From NCBI RefSeq assembly GCF_004570385.1, contig NZ_SPQL01000004.1, forward strand, positions 186,001 through 250,000: a stretch of 64,000 nt of DNA, in the 5' to 3' direction. The translations under genes were made by a program, and so were the position numbers. The stretch is from Blastococcus sp. CT_GayMR19 (GTDB lineage: Bacteria; Actinomycetota; Actinomycetes; Mycobacteriales; Geodermatophilaceae). Below the pieces are notes generated by a model that was given only the letters and a program-made list of their open reading frames with translations, was not told where the DNA came from and ran no database searches. This document shows positions 62,231 to 64,000 of this stretch, in pieces (position 1 is the first letter of the stretch; each line of letters begins with the position of its first letter).

Positions 62231-63016
62231 TCATTGCTCCCGATGAACCTTGTGCTGGGCGGCCTGGGCGAGGGGGCGCACCACCATCAGGTCGATGTTC
62301 ACGTGGTGCGGCCGGGTGACGGCCCAGCCGATGCAGTCGGCGATGTCCTCGGCGACCAGGGGCTCGCGCACTCCCCGGTAGATCGCCTCCGCAGCCTCCG
62401 CCGACCCCAGCCGGTTGCGCGAGAACTCATCCGTCCGCACCATCCCCGGGGCGATCTCGATGACCCGCACCGGCTCGCCGTTGAGCTCCAGCCGCAGCGT
62501 CTCCGCCAGGGTGTGCACGCCGTGCTTGGCCGCGGTGTAGGACGCCCCGCCCTCGTAGGAGATCAGCCCCGCCGTCGAGCCCACGAAGAGCACGTCCCCT
62601 GCTCCCGAGGCGCGCAGTGCCGGCAGCAGTGCCTTGGTCAGCCGCACCGTGCCCAGCACGTTGACGTCGTAGGTGCGGGCCCACGAATCCAGGTCCGCCT
62701 CGGCGACGGGCGCCATGTCGAAGGAGCCCCCGGCGTTGTTCACCAGCACGTCGACCCGGTCCAGGGCCGCGGCGAACGCGTCCACCGACGCCTGGTCGGT
62801 GATGTCCAGCGGCAGCGCCCGCGCCCCGATCGATTCCGCCAGTGCCGCCAGCCGGTCCTGCCGCCGCGCCCCCACCACGACGTCGAAGCCGTCGGCGGCC
62901 AGACGTGTGGCGGCGGCCGCCCCGATCCCGCTGGAGGCACCGGTGACGACGGCCGTGCGGCCGGCTCCGGGCAGCGCGGGAGAACCAGGGGCGTGGGCGG
63001 ACTCGGTACCGGGCAT
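62231..63016 (-). CDS. Short-chain dehydrogenase/reductase
   Basis: 261 residues from ATG 63016 with AGGA 8 bases upstream (ATG 63025 is possible). Classical SDR: cofactor loop [23 protein letters not shown] in [12 protein letters not shown], catalytic YTAAKHG, Ser in [12 protein letters not shown]. The position next to murB and mshA matches M. tuberculosis Rv0484c. The substrate is unknown. Confidence 0.92.
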   Translation of the reverse strand: MPGTESAHAPGSPALPGAGRTAVVTGASSGIGAAAATRLAADGFDVVVGARRQDRLAALAESIGARALPLDITDQASVDAFAAALDRVDVLVNNAGGSFDMAPVAEADLDSWARTYDVNVLGTVRLTKALLPALRASGAGDVLFVGSTAGLISYEGGASYTAAKHGVHTLAETLRLELNGEPVRVIEIAPGMVRTDEFSRNRLGSAEAAEAIYRGVREPLVAEDIADCIGWAVTRPHHVNIDLMVVRPLAQAAQHKVHREQ

Positions 63017-63106
63017 GAACCACATCCTGACGCTGTTGCAGGATTGAAGAACCGCCAGGGGCCCAGCAGCCCGAACCCGGAACGACCGAGCCGGAGGTCG
63101 CCGCAC

Positions 63107-64000
63107 GTGCACGTACGCCGATTTCCCCGCTCCGGGATGCCCCGGCGGGTGGCGACCCTCTCCGTGCACACCAGCCCGCTCGACCAGCCGGGCGCCGGCG
63201 ACGCGGGGGGCATGAACGTCTACATCGTCGAGGCCTCGAAGCGCCTGGCCGCCCGTGGCATCGCCGTCGACATCTTCACCCGCGCCACCTCCAGCGACCT
63301 CCCGCCGGTGGTCGAGATGGCGCCCGGGGTGACCGTGCGGCACGTCAGCGCCGGACCCTTCGAGGGCCTGGGCAAGGAGGAGTTGCCCGCCCAGCTCTGC
63401 GCCTTCACCGCCGCGGTGCTCCGCGAGGAGGCCCAGCACGAGCCGGGCTACTACGACGTCGTCCACTCGCACTACTGGCTCTCGGGTCAGGTGGGCTGGC
63501 TGGCCCGCGACCGGTGGAGCGTTCCGCTCGTGCACACCGCGCACACCCTCGCGAAGGTCAAGAACGAGGCGCTGGCCGACGGCGACCGCCCCGAGCCGCG
63601 GGCCCGGGTCATCGGCGAGGAGCAGGTGGTGAACGAGGCCGACCGCCTCATCGCCAACACCGAGGAGGAGGCCCGCCAGCTCATCCGCCTCTACGGGGCC
63701 GACCCGGCCCGCACGCTCGTCGTCCCGCCCGGCGTCGACCTCGACCGCTTCGCCCCCGGCAACCGGGCCGCCCGCCGCGCCGTGGGCGCACCCGAGGACG
63801 CCGTCGTCCTGCTCTTCGTCGGCCGGATCCAGCCGCTCAAGGCGCCGGACGTCGTCCTGCACGCCGCGGCGGAGCTGGTCGCCGACGACCCGGCGCTCCG
63901 CGCCCGTCTCCGCGTGCACGTCGTCGGCGCCCCCAGCGGATCGGGCCTGGACGCGCCCGAGCAGCTGCAGAAGCTGGCCGCCGACCTCGGCATCGCCGAC
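63107..64000 (+). CDS. mshA: D-inositol-3-phosphate glycosyltransferase MshA, 3' end outside window
   Basis: 298 codons of the N-terminal part, from GTG 63107 after GGAGG. GT-B fold; [22 protein letters not shown] is the MshA-type donor/acceptor loop, [20 protein letters not shown] and [22 protein letters not shown] are near identical to mycobacterial MshA, and [15 protein letters not shown] starts the donor-binding half. MshA joins GlcNAc to inositol-3-phosphate, the first step of mycothiol synthesis. Confidence 0.95.
   Translation, partial: MHVRRFPRSGMPRRVATLSVHTSPLDQPGAGDAGGMNVYIVEASKRLAARGIAVDIFTRATSSDLPPVVEMAPGVTVRHVSAGPFEGLGKEELPAQLCAFTAAVLREEAQHEPGYYDVVHSHYWLSGQVGWLARDRWSVPLVHTAHTLAKVKNEALADGDRPEPRARVIGEEQVVNEADRLIANTEEEARQLIRLYGADPARTLVVPPGVDLDRFAPGNRAARRAVGAPEDAVVLLFVGRIQPLKAPDVVLHAAAELVADDPALRARLRVHVVGAPSGSGLDAPEQLQKLAADLGIAD

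Overview
The window reads as chromosomal DNA of a very GC-rich actinobacterium. Three things support this: mycothiol genes (mshD and the start of mshA), the GlnR / MshD / PstSCAB and MurB / MshA neighbourhoods also found in Mycobacterium tuberculosis, and many transcripts that appear leaderless, with a TANNNT -10 element 6-8 bases before the start codon. The DUF222-HNH protein, a WhiG-type anti-sigma factor (RsiG) and overall protein style point to the Geodermatophilaceae (Blastococcus, Geodermatophilus, Modestobacter); that family-level placement is inference. I see no rRNA, tRNA, CRISPR array, complete insertion sequence or prophage.

Layout. 1-9 kb: a truncated YihY membrane protein, an MFS exporter, a 600-residue acyl-CoA dehydrogenase, a DUF222-HNH protein behind an SOS box, a haloacetate-dehalogenase-like hydrolase and a DUF4333 membrane protein. 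9-16 kb: a MarR-MFS efflux pair, the helicase HrpA and a small membrane protein overlapping a short HTH regulator. 16-24 kb: an anti-sigma-type ATPase, a 56-residue protein, a cytochrome P450, a CynX-type transporter and the sulfate-activation genes cysN and cysD (split by an opposite-strand membrane gene), then cysQ and a PaaI-type thioesterase. 24-31 kb: a two-component system whose upstream region carries a 3 x 84 bp repeat, a siderophore-interacting protein, two small stress-type proteins, a repeat-rich coiled-coil protein and a degenerate LCP/LytR_C protein.

31-42 kb: pstSCAB behind a four-unit PHO box, followed by an orphan regulator with a degenerate receiver domain; mshD and glnR; then lmeA, thiX, a cysteine-rich leader peptide with alternative hairpins, DUF4395, a thiosulfate sulfurtransferase and sseC2. 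42-49 kb: a PAS-SpoIIE phosphatase, a cupin, a TetR regulator with three operator dyads next to the oxidoreductase it probably controls, a nitrobindin-like protein without the usual heme histidine, and a DUF885 protein. 49-64 kb: NhaA, an aminodeoxychorismate-lyase-like protein, Fur/Zur, YgfZ, a BKACE enzyme, RsiG, an asparaginase apparently starting at CTG, an XRE-HbhA pair, PspC and macrodomain genes with overlapping divergent -10 elements, GalU, a methyltransferase, MurB, an SDR and the 5' part of mshA.

How the parts connect. Several blocks serve sulfur and redox balance: cysDNQ for sulfate activation, the cysteine-leader sulfurtransferase operon, thiX, and mycothiol synthesis. Phosphate (PHO box, pst) and nitrogen (GlnR) control sit side by side. 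Translational coupling through ATGA, GTGA or CTGA overlaps is very common. The most unusual items are the RsiG c-di-GMP switch protein, the CTG-started asparaginase, the leader-peptide attenuator, the shared divergent -10, and several family members lacking signature residues (orphan regulator, LCP protein, nitrobindin-like protein).
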